Source: Stackebrandtia nassauensis DSM 44728 | GTDB taxonomy: Bacteria > Actinomycetota > Actinomycetes > Mycobacteriales > Micromonosporaceae | DNA: 64,000 nucleotides | Direction of reading: 5' to 3' | Assembly (NCBI RefSeq): GCF_000024545.1 | Contig: NC_013947.1 | Span: 2,914,001-2,978,000 of the forward strand | In this document: in pieces, positions 50,103-58,952 of the stretch | Position numbering within the stretch: position 1 is the stretch's first letter | How the letters are laid out: each line of letters opens with the position of its first letter | Position numbers and translations under genes: made by a program | The notes under the pieces: generated by a model | The model's input: only the letters and a program-made list of their open reading frames with translations | Database searches by the model: none | Told to the model about the DNA's origin: nothing

Positions 50103-51133
50103 AGTGAACTGGCCTTCCTGCGCATCACGAGACCCATCATCAGTGGCGCCCCCAGAAACGCCGTCACAATGGACACGCGCAGTTCGCCGTTGGGCAGCAG
50201 AATCCGGCCCAGCGAGTCGGCGACCAACAACAGCACCGGCGCCACCACCACCGACAGCGCGACGATCCAGCGTTGGTCCGGGCCGGTGAACCATCGCACC
50301 ACGTGCGGGACGATCAGTCCGACGAAGCCGATCGGACCGGCCAGCGCGGTGGCCGCGGCGGCCAGCACCGTGATCGCGGTGATGGTGATGACGCGGACCC
50401 GGTTGGGGTTGCCGCCCAGCGACCGGCCCAGGTCGTCACCCAGCGCCCAGGCGTTGAGCGGCTTGGTGACCAGCACCGCCAGCACCAGGCCGATACCGAC
50501 GAGCGGGGCCAGAGCGGCGATGATGCCGAGATCGCGGCCGCCGAGGCTGCCCACCGTCCAGCTCAGCGAACTGTGGAACAGCCGCGGGTTGGTCAGCGAC
50601 ACGATCTGGGTGACCCCGGCCAGCACCGCCGACATCGCCACCCCGGCCAGCGTCATCCGCACCGGCGTCGCGGCGGCCCGTCCGATCGAGCCGATCGCGT
50701 ACACCGCCAGCGTCGCGACGAAGGCACCGGCGATCGCGAACCACACATATCCCCACGGCGAGGACAGGCCGAGGAACGCGATGGCCATGGTGATCGCGAA
50801 CGCCGCGCCCGCGTTGACGCCGAGGATGCCCGGGTCGGCCAGCGGGTTGCGGGTCAGCGCCTGGATCAGCGCGCCGCAGGCACCCAGCGCGGCACCGGCG
50901 GTCAGCCCCATGAGGGTGCGCGGAATCCGCAGGCTCCACACGATCGGGGCCTCGGCGCCGTTGTCGGGATCGAGGATCGCCGCGATGACGTCGGAGGCTG
51001 GGATCGCCTTGGCGCCGACTCCCAGGCTCAGCACGCACGCGCCCGCCAGCGCGAGCACGGCCAGCGCCAAGCCCAGACCCCGTCGCGGAGCCCGGGCCGG
51101 TTTGGTGCGTTCGGCGAGTCGGGTGCTCGTCAT
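50099..51133 (-). CDS. Iron-siderophore ABC transporter permease (FecCD) A
   Basis: A 344-residue FecCD permease: SLRIPRTLMGLTAGAALGACGALIQALTRNPLADPGILGVNAGAAFAI is the family block, with about ten helices. Its ATG overlaps the binding-protein stop (ATGA). It is the partner of permease B in the inner membrane. Confidence 0.95.
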   Translation of the reverse strand: MTSTRLAERTKPARAPRRGLGLALAVLALAGACVLSLGVGAKAIPASDVIAAILDPDNGAEAPIVWSLRIPRTLMGLTAGAALGACGALIQALTRNPLADPGILGVNAGAAFAITMAIAFLGLSSPWGYVWFAIAGAFVATLAVYAIGSIGRAAATPVRMTLAGVAMSAVLAGVTQIVSLTNPRLFHSSLSWTVGSLGGRDLGIIAALAPLVGIGLVLAVLVTKPLNAWALGDDLGRSLGGNPNRVRVITITAITVLAAAATALAGPIGFVGLIVPHVVRWFTGPDQRWIVALSVVVAPVLLLVADSLGRILLPNGELRVSIVTAFLGAPLMMGLVMRRKASSL

Positions 51134-52179
51134 GCCTTCCCCGCGACCGCCTTGTCAAGGCCCGCGACGATGTCGTCCATGGCCCACGGGATACCCAGGA
51201 CTGACGGCGCCGAGCTCGCCCAGGCCACCGCCTGGTCCTCCATGATGTAGTACGAGTCGGAGGCGAACGGCTTCCACTTCTTCAACACGGCATTGTCGAC
51301 GGTGCGGTTGAGGTCCTTCTTGTTGTCGACCCATCCGATGTAGACGTCGGCCTTGATGGTGTCGACCTCCTCCAGACTGAAGCTGGCCGTGAAGGTCCCC
51401 GGATCCGACTCCTTGTCGGCGACCTGCGGCGACAGCTTGAACCCGAGCTGCTGCACGAACTGCACCCGTGGGTCGGCGCTGACGTACAACGGCAGTTCGG
51501 TGGAACCCTCCTCCAGGTACCAGCCGTAGGCGAAGCTGGTCTTGGTGAACTTCGGGTTGTCCTCGGCGGTGTCGGCGATGAGTTTCTCGGTCTCGTCGAG
51601 CAGCTTCTGGGCCTGTTTCTTCTGTCCCATCGCGGTTCCGACGGTGAGGGTGACGTCCTTCCAGTCCGACTGCCACGGTTTCTTGTCGTAGGCGATGGTC
51701 GGGGCGATCGACGACAGCTTCTTGTAGTTGGAGTCGGTGATCCCGGAGTGCGCGGCCACGATCAGATCCGGGTCCAGGTCGAGGATCTGCTCGGCCGAGG
51801 CCTCGTCGGAGTCGTTGACCTCGATGAGCTCCGGCATTTCCCCGTCGAGTTCCTTCACCCGTTCGGCGAACCAAGGCAGGTACTTGTCGACGCTGCCCCA
51901 GCTGAAGTCGGTGACGCCCACCGGTACCGTGCCCAGCGCGGCAACCACGTCCTGGGACAGCCAGCCGATGGTGACGACGCGCTTGGGCTTCTTCTCGATC
52001 TTCGCCTCGCCCAGGGCGTGGTCGATCGTGACCGGGAACGAGCCGGACTCGGAGCCGTCGGCGCCGGAGTCCTCGGACAGCAGCCCGCAGGCGCTCAACG
52101 TGGACACGGTCAGGACGATGGCCAACAGCGCGAGCAGTGGACGCGCCGGACGACGCGGGGGCCGGGAAACCGTGGACAT
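51130..52179 (-). CDS. Siderophore-binding lipoprotein (FepB/FhuD-like)
   Basis: A 349-residue lipoprotein. The signal peptide ends in the lipobox LSAC-G (~Cys35), then a class III periplasmic-binding fold: PKRVVTIGWLSQDVVAALGTVPVGVTD, ILDLDPDLIVAAHSG and YIMEDQAVAWASSAPSVLGIPWAMDDI. The start at 52179 has GAGGAG 4 nt upstream. It is the first gene of the operon, 43 bp downstream of the IdeR box. It delivers ferric-siderophore to the permeases. The ligand is unknown and no siderophore biosynthesis gene is in the window. Confidence 0.93.
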   Translation of the reverse strand: MSTVSRPPRRPARPLLALLAIVLTVSTLSACGLLSEDSGADGSESGSFPVTIDHALGEAKIEKKPKRVVTIGWLSQDVVAALGTVPVGVTDFSWGSVDKYLPWFAERVKELDGEMPELIEVNDSDEASAEQILDLDPDLIVAAHSGITDSNYKKLSSIAPTIAYDKKPWQSDWKDVTLTVGTAMGQKKQAQKLLDETEKLIADTAEDNPKFTKTSFAYGWYLEEGSTELPLYVSADPRVQFVQQLGFKLSPQVADKESDPGTFTASFSLEEVDTIKADVYIGWVDNKKDLNRTVDNAVLKKWKPFASDSYYIMEDQAVAWASSAPSVLGIPWAMDDIVAGLDKAVAGKA

Positions 52180-52221
52180 GACTCTCCTCGTCGGGGGTGC
52201 GGCAGTCGGGGCGAGCAAAAC

Positions 52222-52240
52222 TTAGCTAAGGCTAACCTTC
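52222..52240 (-). promoter_or_regulatory. IdeR/DmdR iron box
   Basis: TTAGCTAAGGCTAACCTTC matches the 19 bp iron-box consensus (TTAGGTTAGGCTAACCTAA) at 15 positions. It lies directly upstream of the siderophore-transporter operon, so the operon should be repressed by Fe-IdeR. Confidence 0.85.
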
Positions 52241-52344
52241 CTAAATTCTGGCGGCAACCGGGTCCCAGCACCCGGGCCCCCGCCACCCGCGTCGGCTTTG
52301 TCTGATATGACCAGTACCGACTCCGAGGACAAAGGACGACGACG

Positions 52345-52869
52345 GTGACCCAACCCGAACACGAGGCCCCGACCGACCGGCGACCGGCGCGGCTGCGACC
52401 ACCCCGGCACCGCGTCGAACCCCGCGCGAAAGGACTGTGGACGGTCCACGCGCTGCTGGTGGTGCTGCCGCCGGTCGCGGCCCTGGCCGTCCTGGCGATC
52501 CTGCTGCCCCCGGCGCGCGGCTGGCTGACGGCCGGGCTTGTCGTCGTCGCCGTCCTGGGGATCGGATACGTACTGGTCATGCCGCGCTGGCGCTACCGGG
52601 TACACCGGTGGGAGACCACCGAGGAAGCCGTCTACACCGCGTCCGGCTGGCTGCGTCAGGAATGGCGGGTCGCGCCCATGTCGCGGATCCAGACCATCGA
52701 CACCAGCCGCGGCCCGTTGCAGCGGATGTTCCGGCTGTCCAGCCTCACCATCACCACCGCCTCGGCCAAGGGCGCGATCGCCATCAACGGGCTCGACCAC
52801 GAGATCGCCGACGACCTGGCGCACCAGCTGACCGCGATCACCCAGGCCACCCCCGGGGACGCGACATGA
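52345..52869 (+). CDS. PH-domain membrane protein (YdbS-like)
   Basis: A 174-residue protein with two membrane helices (~33-52, ~57-78) and one bacterial PH domain (bPH2, ~85-165: WRYRVHRWETTEEAVYTASGWLRQEWRVAPMSRIQTIDTSRGPLQRMFRLSSLTI). YdbS/YdbT pairs protect Bacillus against bacteriocins; here the role is unknown. It starts with GTG and its stop overlaps the next gene (ATGA). Confidence 0.88.
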   Translation: MTQPEHEAPTDRRPARLRPPRHRVEPRAKGLWTVHALLVVLPPVAALAVLAILLPPARGWLTAGLVVVAVLGIGYVLVMPRWRYRVHRWETTEEAVYTASGWLRQEWRVAPMSRIQTIDTSRGPLQRMFRLSSLTITTASAKGAIAINGLDHEIADDLAHQLTAITQATPGDAT

Positions 52870-54449
52870 GCCCGACGGACGAATCCACCGGTACGGGCGG
52901 GTGGCTGCGACTGGAACGCCGGTTGATGCTGCTGATGGCGGGCATCGCCGTGGTGCCGTTGCTGCCCATACCGTTCCTGGTCCTCACCGGCGTCAAGGGC
53001 GTCATCCTGGGTGTGGGCATCCCGCTGGCCTCCATCTCGCTCACCTTCGCCGTGATCTGGCTGGTCGCGCTCATGCAGTACCGCACCACCACCTACCGGG
53101 TCACACCCGAACGCTTCGAACTGCGTTCCGGGGTGTTCGCCAAGAAACGCCACTCGGTGGCGCGCGACCGGATCCGCGCCGTCGACCTGACCGCCTCGCC
53201 GTTCCACCGCGTCATCGGCCTGGTCGTCGTGCGCATCTCCAGTGGACAGCACTCCAGTTCCGAGAACCAGCTGGAACTGGACGCGGTCACCAAACCGGTC
53301 GGCGCGGCACTGCGTCGGGAACTGTTGCACCGCAAGGCACACAGCCCGGACGTCGCCGGGGCCGAGAGCGTTGGGGCCGACATCGACGACACCGGCGACG
53401 AGCTCGCGCGGCTGCGGCTGTCGTGGCTGCGGTTCGCGCCGCTGACCTTCGTGAGCCTGGCGCTGGGCTTCGGCGCGTTCGGGGTCGCGGCCCGGTTCCT
53501 GGGCGACTTCGGCGTCAACCCCACCGAACTGCCCGGCGCGACGGGACTGTGGGAACAGCTCAAGACCGACCCGGTACTGGTGGGCGCGACGATCCTGGGC
53601 GTGGCCACCGTCATCGCGATCGTGGTGGGCGCCATCGCCTCCACGGCGTTGTTCACCGAGGCGTGGTGGGGCTACCGGCTCGACCGCGAGGAGGCTGGGA
53701 CGCTGCGGGTGCGGCGGGGCTTGCTGACCACCCGTACGACCTCCCTTGAGGAGGAACGGCTGCGCGGCGTCGACGTGGTCGAGCCGCTGCCGCTGCGGTG
53801 GGCCAAGGGCGCCTATCTGAAGGCGATCGCCACCGGAATGACGGCCAGCAAGAAGAACCAGGAGCAGGACACGCTGCTGCCGCCGTCCCCGAACACCGAG
53901 GCTGAACGGGTGGCGGCGGCGGTGCTGCGGGAATCCGACCGGGTCGCCGACCCCGCCCGGCTCACCGCGCACTCGCGGGCGGCCCGGCAGCGGCGCCTGA
54001 CCCGAGCCGTGGTCACGATCGGGGTCACCGCGGCGGTGCTGGCGATCATCCAGTGGCAGTTGGGTTCCATCGCCGCCTGGGGTTGGCTCGCGGTGGTGCT
54101 GCTGCTGATCCCGATCGCCGTCGGCCTGGCCGTGGACGCCTACCGCAACCTGGGCCACGCGATCCGGGGCCGCTACCTGGTGAGCCGGTCCGGGACGTTG
54201 ACCCGCCGCACCGCGGCCCTGCGGCGCGACGGCATCATCGGCTGGACGATCACGCAGTCGGTGTTCCAGAAGCGATCCGGGCTGTTGACCGTCGCTGCCA
54301 CGACCGCCGCCGGGCGCGGGGCCTACAAGACCCGCGACCTCACTGTCGGAGAGGGGCTGGACCTCGCCGACGACGCGGTACCCGACCTGCTGGCCCCGTT
54401 CCTGGAGCGACCCGACACGACCGACGACCGCGAAGCCGAGAGCCGCTAG
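52866..54449 (+). CDS. PH-domain membrane protein (YdbT-like), three bPH2 domains
   Basis: A 527-residue membrane protein with three bPH2 domains: ~75-150 (YRVTPERFELRSGVFAKKRHSVARDRIRAVDLT), ~270-340 (RLDREEAGTLRVRRGLLTTRTTSLEEERLRGVDV) and ~430-500 (YLVSRSGTLTRRTAALRRDGIIGW), each following a pair of membrane helices. Partner of the YdbS-like gene. The operon's product probably senses or remodels the membrane. A tandem repeat tract follows the stop. Confidence 0.88.
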   Translation: MSPTDESTGTGGWLRLERRLMLLMAGIAVVPLLPIPFLVLTGVKGVILGVGIPLASISLTFAVIWLVALMQYRTTTYRVTPERFELRSGVFAKKRHSVARDRIRAVDLTASPFHRVIGLVVVRISSGQHSSSENQLELDAVTKPVGAALRRELLHRKAHSPDVAGAESVGADIDDTGDELARLRLSWLRFAPLTFVSLALGFGAFGVAARFLGDFGVNPTELPGATGLWEQLKTDPVLVGATILGVATVIAIVVGAIASTALFTEAWWGYRLDREEAGTLRVRRGLLTTRTTSLEEERLRGVDVVEPLPLRWAKGAYLKAIATGMTASKKNQEQDTLLPPSPNTEAERVAAAVLRESDRVADPARLTAHSRAARQRRLTRAVVTIGVTAAVLAIIQWQLGSIAAWGWLAVVLLLIPIAVGLAVDAYRNLGHAIRGRYLVSRSGTLTRRTAALRRDGIIGWTITQSVFQKRSGLLTVAATTAAGRGAYKTRDLTVGEGLDLADDAVPDLLAPFLERPDTTDDREAESR

Positions 54450-54453
54450 CTTC

Positions 54454-54572
54454 GTCAGCCGTCAGCCGTCAGCCGTCAGCCGTCAGCCGCGGCCGAGAGC
54501 CGTCCGCCTCGCGGCCGTCAGCTGAGAGCCGCGGCCGAGGGCCATCAGCCTCGCGGCCGTCAGCCGAGATGG
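54454..54572 (+). repeat. Compound tandem repeat: five 7 bp and two 42 bp units
   Basis: GTCAGCC repeats five times (54454-54488), immediately followed by two 42 bp units (54489-54530, 54531-54572) that themselves contain GCGGCCGTCAGC. Non-coding, between the stop of the PH operon and the stop of the GH-like gene. Confidence 0.9.
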
Positions 54573-54585
54573 CTTCGCGCCCGGC

Positions 54586-56607
54586 TCAGGTCGCCGAGCC
54601 CGCTGGTACCGGGGCGATCGGGTCGCCGTCGAGCTTTCGCCACTCGCCCCAGCCGTTGTTCGCCGCCGTCTGGGTTCGCGTGTGGACTGTTCCGTCGGGG
54701 GCGACGGTGAACACGTGGACCTTGCCCTCGCCGTCGCGACACGCGGTGGGCGTCGCCGTGACCGGGCCGGTGCCGAACTCCTCCTGCTCGCTCCAGGACG
54801 CGTCCGACAACTGGAAACTGTGGTAGATCACGTCGCCGCCCGGCGGCATGAAGAACGCCTCCAGCCGCCCGTCCTCGCTCGCCACCATCGTGGCCGCGCC
54901 CGCGTCGATCCAGTACGTGACCCGCCGCCAGTCGCCCCACTTGCCGTTGGCCGTCGACTGGGGACGGTTGTTCAGCGACAGCCCCATGGGTTCGATCACC
55001 ATGACCTGCAAGCGATCCCCGGCACCCAGCGCGGCCGTTGGCGCGGCACCCGCGGCGGTGCCGAAGGAACCGTCCCAGTCGTGCCAGTCGCCGCCGGGGG
55101 AGTTCTGCCAGCGGTGGGCGATGTTGGCGCCGCCCGGGCCAAGCGCGATCACCTCCAGCCGGCCGTCGGCGTTGGCCGCCACCACCGGCGGGGCACCGGC
55201 GCCGTCGCCGAACCGCTCCCAGTCGGACCATTCCTCGCTGTTGGGCGTGGACTGGCGGCGACGCTGAATGCTTTCCCCCGCTTGGCCAAGCGCGAACAGC
55301 TCCAGCCGGCCGTCGGCGTCGAGGGCGGCGACCGGGGCGGCGTCGAACGGGCCGCCGAAGTCGCGCCAGTCGCTCCAGCCGCCGTCGCCGGTCTGGGTCC
55401 GGACCGCCAGAGACGCGTCGGGGCGCAACGCGAACACGCTGAGCCGTCCGTCCTCGTTGCCGCCGATCGTGGGCACGGTGGCGAAGCCGGTGCCGAACTC
55501 CTCCCAGCCGCTCTCCAGGGTTCGGGTGACCAGTGTGGAGCGGTCCTCGGCCAGCGCGAACAGCCGCACCGCGCCGGTGACGTCCACGGCGGCGGCGGGA
55601 TTTCGGGGACTGTGCCACAACGGGGGAGTGTCGCGCCAGTGCAGCGGCGCCAGGTGCAGTCCATCCTGGAACCAGCCCGCGGCGGTGACCCACCAGTCCT
55701 CGCCGTCGCGCACGATCTCGGCGCAGTGCGCCGGAATGTGCCCCGCGTATCCGTCCAGTGTGAACGCGAACGGGTCCCGGCTGGCGAACACGTCGGTGCC
55801 GACGTATCCGTTGCGGGTGCCGATGAACAGGTACCACCAGCCGTCCCGCTCGACCAGGAACGGCGACTCGGTGACCGACACGGTGTGGTCGGTGATCGCG
55901 TCGGTCCACACCGCGCGGGCGTCGCTCCAGCCCTCGCGCAGGTCCTTGGAGGTGCGGGCCGCGACGATGTGGTGCCGCTGCTCGTCGACCTCGGTGTAGT
56001 ACATGACCCACTCGTCGCCGATCCACACCACCATCGGGTCCCGGGCCGCGCCACCGTACCGGAACAGCGGGTTCTTGTCGTTGCGCTCCCAGTCGGTCAG
56101 GTTCTTCGATGTGGCCAGGTTGATCGCCCACGGCTCGCCCTTGGGCGCGCCCGCCGAGTAGAACATGTAGTAGGTGCCGTCGTGCTCGATGACGTGCGGG
56201 GCCCACAGGTGGTCCTCGCCCTTGCCCGTGTCGGTGGTCAGCACGTGCGGCTTGGACTCCCACGGTCCGTCGAGGTTGTCCGCGACGGCGTGCGCGATGT
56301 GGTCCTCGACCGCCGAGTCGGGGACCTGCCCGGGTGGGGCGGTGTCGCCGATGATGCTGAACAGGTGCCACTTGCCGTCCGGGCCCTTGATGGTGCAGTG
56401 GTCGTTGAGATAGCGCCTGTGATCCTGGTCCGGGCTCGGGTCGTACACGTGCTGGAACGGACCGGCGCCCAGCCAGCGCGGCCCGGCCTCCCGCCGCCCG
56501 GCGGGGGTGGCGTTCGCCGAGGCCGAGACCAGCAACGGGACGCCGCCGATCAGCGCGCCACCGGCGATCATGCCACGCAGCAGTTGTCTTCTGGGGATGG
56601 TGGTCAT
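54586..56607 (-). CDS. Secreted GH43/GH32-like enzyme with C-terminal PLL-type beta-propeller
   Basis: A 673-residue exported protein. A twin-arginine-type signal (PRRQLLRGMIAGGALIGG, ~1-33) precedes a five-bladed glycosidase-like domain (~40-330: DHCTIKGPDGKWHLFSIIGD, GEDHLWAPHVIEHDGTYYMFYSAG, YGGAARDPMVVWIGDEWVMYYTEVD). Residues ~330-670 are repeated W..W..FG strands with DGRLELFALG motifs, a PLL/tectonin-like lectin propeller. It probably binds and cleaves a plant or cell-surface glycan. A LacI-type palindrome precedes the start. Confidence 0.8.
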   Translation of the reverse strand: MTTIPRRQLLRGMIAGGALIGGVPLLVSASANATPAGRREAGPRWLGAGPFQHVYDPSPDQDHRRYLNDHCTIKGPDGKWHLFSIIGDTAPPGQVPDSAVEDHIAHAVADNLDGPWESKPHVLTTDTGKGEDHLWAPHVIEHDGTYYMFYSAGAPKGEPWAINLATSKNLTDWERNDKNPLFRYGGAARDPMVVWIGDEWVMYYTEVDEQRHHIVAARTSKDLREGWSDARAVWTDAITDHTVSVTESPFLVERDGWWYLFIGTRNGYVGTDVFASRDPFAFTLDGYAGHIPAHCAEIVRDGEDWWVTAAGWFQDGLHLAPLHWRDTPPLWHSPRNPAAAVDVTGAVRLFALAEDRSTLVTRTLESGWEEFGTGFATVPTIGGNEDGRLSVFALRPDASLAVRTQTGDGGWSDWRDFGGPFDAAPVAALDADGRLELFALGQAGESIQRRRQSTPNSEEWSDWERFGDGAGAPPVVAANADGRLEVIALGPGGANIAHRWQNSPGGDWHDWDGSFGTAAGAAPTAALGAGDRLQVMVIEPMGLSLNNRPQSTANGKWGDWRRVTYWIDAGAATMVASEDGRLEAFFMPPGGDVIYHSFQLSDASWSEQEEFGTGPVTATPTACRDGEGKVHVFTVAPDGTVHTRTQTAANNGWGEWRKLDGDPIAPVPAGSAT

Positions 56608-56637
56608 CGGGGCCGCCGCTCTCTCGTCACGTCGCGG

Positions 56638-56649
56638 GTAATCGATTAC
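56638..56649 (-). promoter_or_regulatory. LacI-type operator upstream of the secreted glycosidase
   Basis: GTAATCGATTAC is a perfect 12 bp palindrome with the central CG-containing core typical of LacI-family operators, 30 bp before the ATG. No LacI gene is in the window. Confidence 0.55.
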
Positions 56650-56864
56650 TCGGACAGGTTTACCGTGTCGGCGACCCGAAGGCAAGACGTCCGGCGGCGG
56701 AATATGGCAGGTTTGTTGACTCCCAGCCCCGGATGGTTCGGCAGGTCGCGGCACGGGCTGGTCGCGGGCAAGTCGCGACCTAGACGCGCCCTAGACCCGC
56801 GCGGCGAGACTTCCGGCATGGGTCGCCGCAACGGCGACCACAGCTGGGAAACCAGGGAGGAAAC

Positions 56865-57185
56865 ATGCGTAAGGCGATCATCGCGATAGCGACGGCGACG
56901 GTGCTGACGGCCAGCGTGGTCGGCGGCGTCGCCACGGCACACGCCGAGGGCGACGCCAAAGGCGACCCCAAGGGCAACTGCGCCACCAAGACCCTGCGGC
57001 TGAAGACCAAGAAGTCGTCCCCCGTGCACTACAGCCCGAGCGGCTCGTCGTCGGTGTTCGGGCACACCAAACGCCGCGCCTACACCTTCGACCACTACTG
57101 CGTCAACAAGCACGGCAAGCGCTGGTACCAGTTCAAGGGGGGCCGCCTCGACAACGGCTGGATCTACACCAAGTACGTGTTCTAG
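56865..57185 (+). CDS. Secreted SH3-like domain protein
   Basis: A 106-residue exported protein: signal peptide MRKAIIAIATATVLTASVVGGVATAHA (~27), then a small domain CATKTLRLKTKKSSPVHYSPSGSSSVFGHTKRRAYTFDHYCVNKHGKRWYQFKGGRLDNGWIY that fits a bacterial SH3 fold with two cysteines able to bridge. It may bind cell-wall peptides. GGGAGG precedes the ATG. It is monocistronic with a strong terminator. Confidence 0.8.
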   Translation: MRKAIIAIATATVLTASVVGGVATAHAEGDAKGDPKGNCATKTLRLKTKKSSPVHYSPSGSSSVFGHTKRRAYTFDHYCVNKHGKRWYQFKGGRLDNGWIYTKYVF

Positions 57186-57197
57186 AACCGAGGGGCT

Positions 57198-57234
57198 CGG
57201 TGGGTTCCGGTTGTGCCGCAACCGGAACCCACCG
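57198..57234. terminator. Bidirectional terminator
   Basis: A 16 bp stem CGGTGGGTTCCGGTTG/CAACCGGAACCCACCG (57198-57213, 57219-57234) with a 5 nt loop between convergent genes. Confidence 0.85.
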
Positions 57235-57236
57235 TC

Positions 57237-58952
57237 TCACGCGCTGGCCACCGGCGCGGCGGCGATGTCCCAGAACGCGGCGTAACGGCCGCCGTGGCGC
57301 AACAGCTCCTCGTGGCCGCCCTGCTCCACGATCCGGCCGCCGTCGACGAAGACCACCCGGTCGGCGCGCTGGACGGTGCGCATCCGGTGCGCCACCATCA
57401 CCACCGTCCGGCCCGCCATCAGCCGCTCGATTCCCGCGTGGACGGCCTGCTCGTTGACGGGGTCCAAAGCGGAGGTGACCTCGTCCAGCAGCACGATCGG
57501 CGCGTCCTTCAACAGCGCCCGCGCGATCGAGACCCGTTGCCGCTCACCGCCCGACAGCAGCGCACCGCCCTCACCGACGTTGGTGTCCCAGCCGCCGGGC
57601 AGCCGCTCGATCACCTCGTCCAGCCGCGCGGCGGCCGCCGCCGCACGTACCTCGGCGTGGTCGGCGTCGGGACGACCCAGCCGCACGTTCTCCTCGATCG
57701 TGCCGTCGAACAGGTAGACGTCCTGAAAGACGAACGCGATCCGCGCCATCAGTTCCTCGCTGCTCATCGCACGCACGTCCACACCGCCGACCGAGACCGT
57801 TCCGGCGTCCACGTCGTAGAACCGGGCCAGCAGTTGCAGCAGCGTGCTCTTGCCCGCGCCCGAAGGCCCGACGACCGCCAACCGCTGTCCCTCCGGTATG
57901 GACAGCGACAGGTCGTCGATGACGGTGCGGTCGCCGTGCCGGAACGACACCGCCTCCAGCGCCAGGTCATGGCTTCGCGGCCGCCGCGGTCGCGAGGGCT
58001 CGGGCAGCGGTTCGGTGCGCAACACGGCGTCGAGCCGGGACAGCTCGCCGCGGGCGCCGCGGATCTTGCCGCCGATGTCGGTCAACGCCAGCAGCGGATC
58101 GGCGCAGCGTGCGGCCAGCACCAGGATCGCCAGCACCTCGGCCACCCCTATGTTCCCGCCCAAGGCCAGATACGCGCCCAGCACCAGGATCGCGGTGAAC
58201 ATCGCCTGCACCACCAGCGTCGAACCCACCACGCCCGGCAGCGCCGACAGGGTGGTGCGGCGGGACGCGCGCTGAAGTTCGCGCAGCGAATCGTCCAGCA
58301 GACCGAAGCGCTCGGTCGTGCGGCCACCGGCCCGCAGCACCGGCTGGGCCTGGAGGTATTCGATTACCCGGCCGGTGGCCTGGTGGCCGCGTTCGTGGCG
58401 CTGCGCGTCGGTGGCGGCCACCGACCGCCCCGTCCACACCTGGACCGCCGCCACGATCGGCGCGGCGGCCAGCGCCGCCAGACCCAGCTGCCAGTTGAAC
58501 GCGACCATCACGCCCACGATCGTCAACGGCGTCACGCACGCGGAGATGAACGGCGACAACAGATGCGCGATGACACCCATCGCCTCCAGCACACCGCTGG
58601 AGGCCGTGACTGACACCTGTCCGACCCGGCCGGAGTCGTACCAGCCGATGGGCAGCCGGGCCAGGTGATCGCCGAGTCGGCGGTACATGCCGCGCAGCAG
58701 CGTGGTGCCGACCCGAAATCCCGACACGTCACTGCGGTACCGCAGCACCCCGAACACCGCGACGGCCGCCGCGAAGGCGGCCAGCCACGGCCAGGCGTCG
58801 GCCGGTCGGCTGCCGAACAGCGCCCGCAGCACCGGAACCAGCAGTGCGTAGGACAGACCCTCGACGATCGCGGTGACCGTCATCAGGGCCACGGTGCGGC
58901 GCACCGGACCGGCGTACTCGTTACCCAGTACCCGCAACAGCATTCGAATCAT
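57237..58952 (-). CDS. ABC exporter-fold transporter B (IrtB/YbtQ-like)
   Basis: A 571-residue half-transporter: six membrane helices (~20-300) and an ATPase (~335-565: GPSGAGKST, LSGGERQRVSIARALL, IVLLDEVTSALD, MVAHRM). Its partner overlaps by 4 bp, and the pair has the organisation of IrtAB/YbtPQ transporters, which move siderophores although built like exporters. The siderophore-interacting domain of IrtA is missing from both. The substrate is inferred only from similarity of layout. Confidence 0.85.
   Translation of the reverse strand: MIRMLLRVLGNEYAGPVRRTVALMTVTAIVEGLSYALLVPVLRALFGSRPADAWPWLAAFAAAVAVFGVLRYRSDVSGFRVGTTLLRGMYRRLGDHLARLPIGWYDSGRVGQVSVTASSGVLEAMGVIAHLLSPFISACVTPLTIVGVMVAFNWQLGLAALAAAPIVAAVQVWTGRSVAATDAQRHERGHQATGRVIEYLQAQPVLRAGGRTTERFGLLDDSLRELQRASRRTTLSALPGVVGSTLVVQAMFTAILVLGAYLALGGNIGVAEVLAILVLAARCADPLLALTDIGGKIRGARGELSRLDAVLRTEPLPEPSRPRRPRSHDLALEAVSFRHGDRTVIDDLSLSIPEGQRLAVVGPSGAGKSTLLQLLARFYDVDAGTVSVGGVDVRAMSSEELMARIAFVFQDVYLFDGTIEENVRLGRPDADHAEVRAAAAAARLDEVIERLPGGWDTNVGEGGALLSGGERQRVSIARALLKDAPIVLLDEVTSALDPVNEQAVHAGIERLMAGRTVVMVAHRMRTVQRADRVVFVDGGRIVEQGGHEELLRHGGRYAAFWDIAAAPVASA

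Noticed and set aside
48250-52240. Siderophore biosynthetic cluster
   Set aside because: Only import genes and an IdeR box are present; no NRPS, NIS synthetase or hydroxylase.
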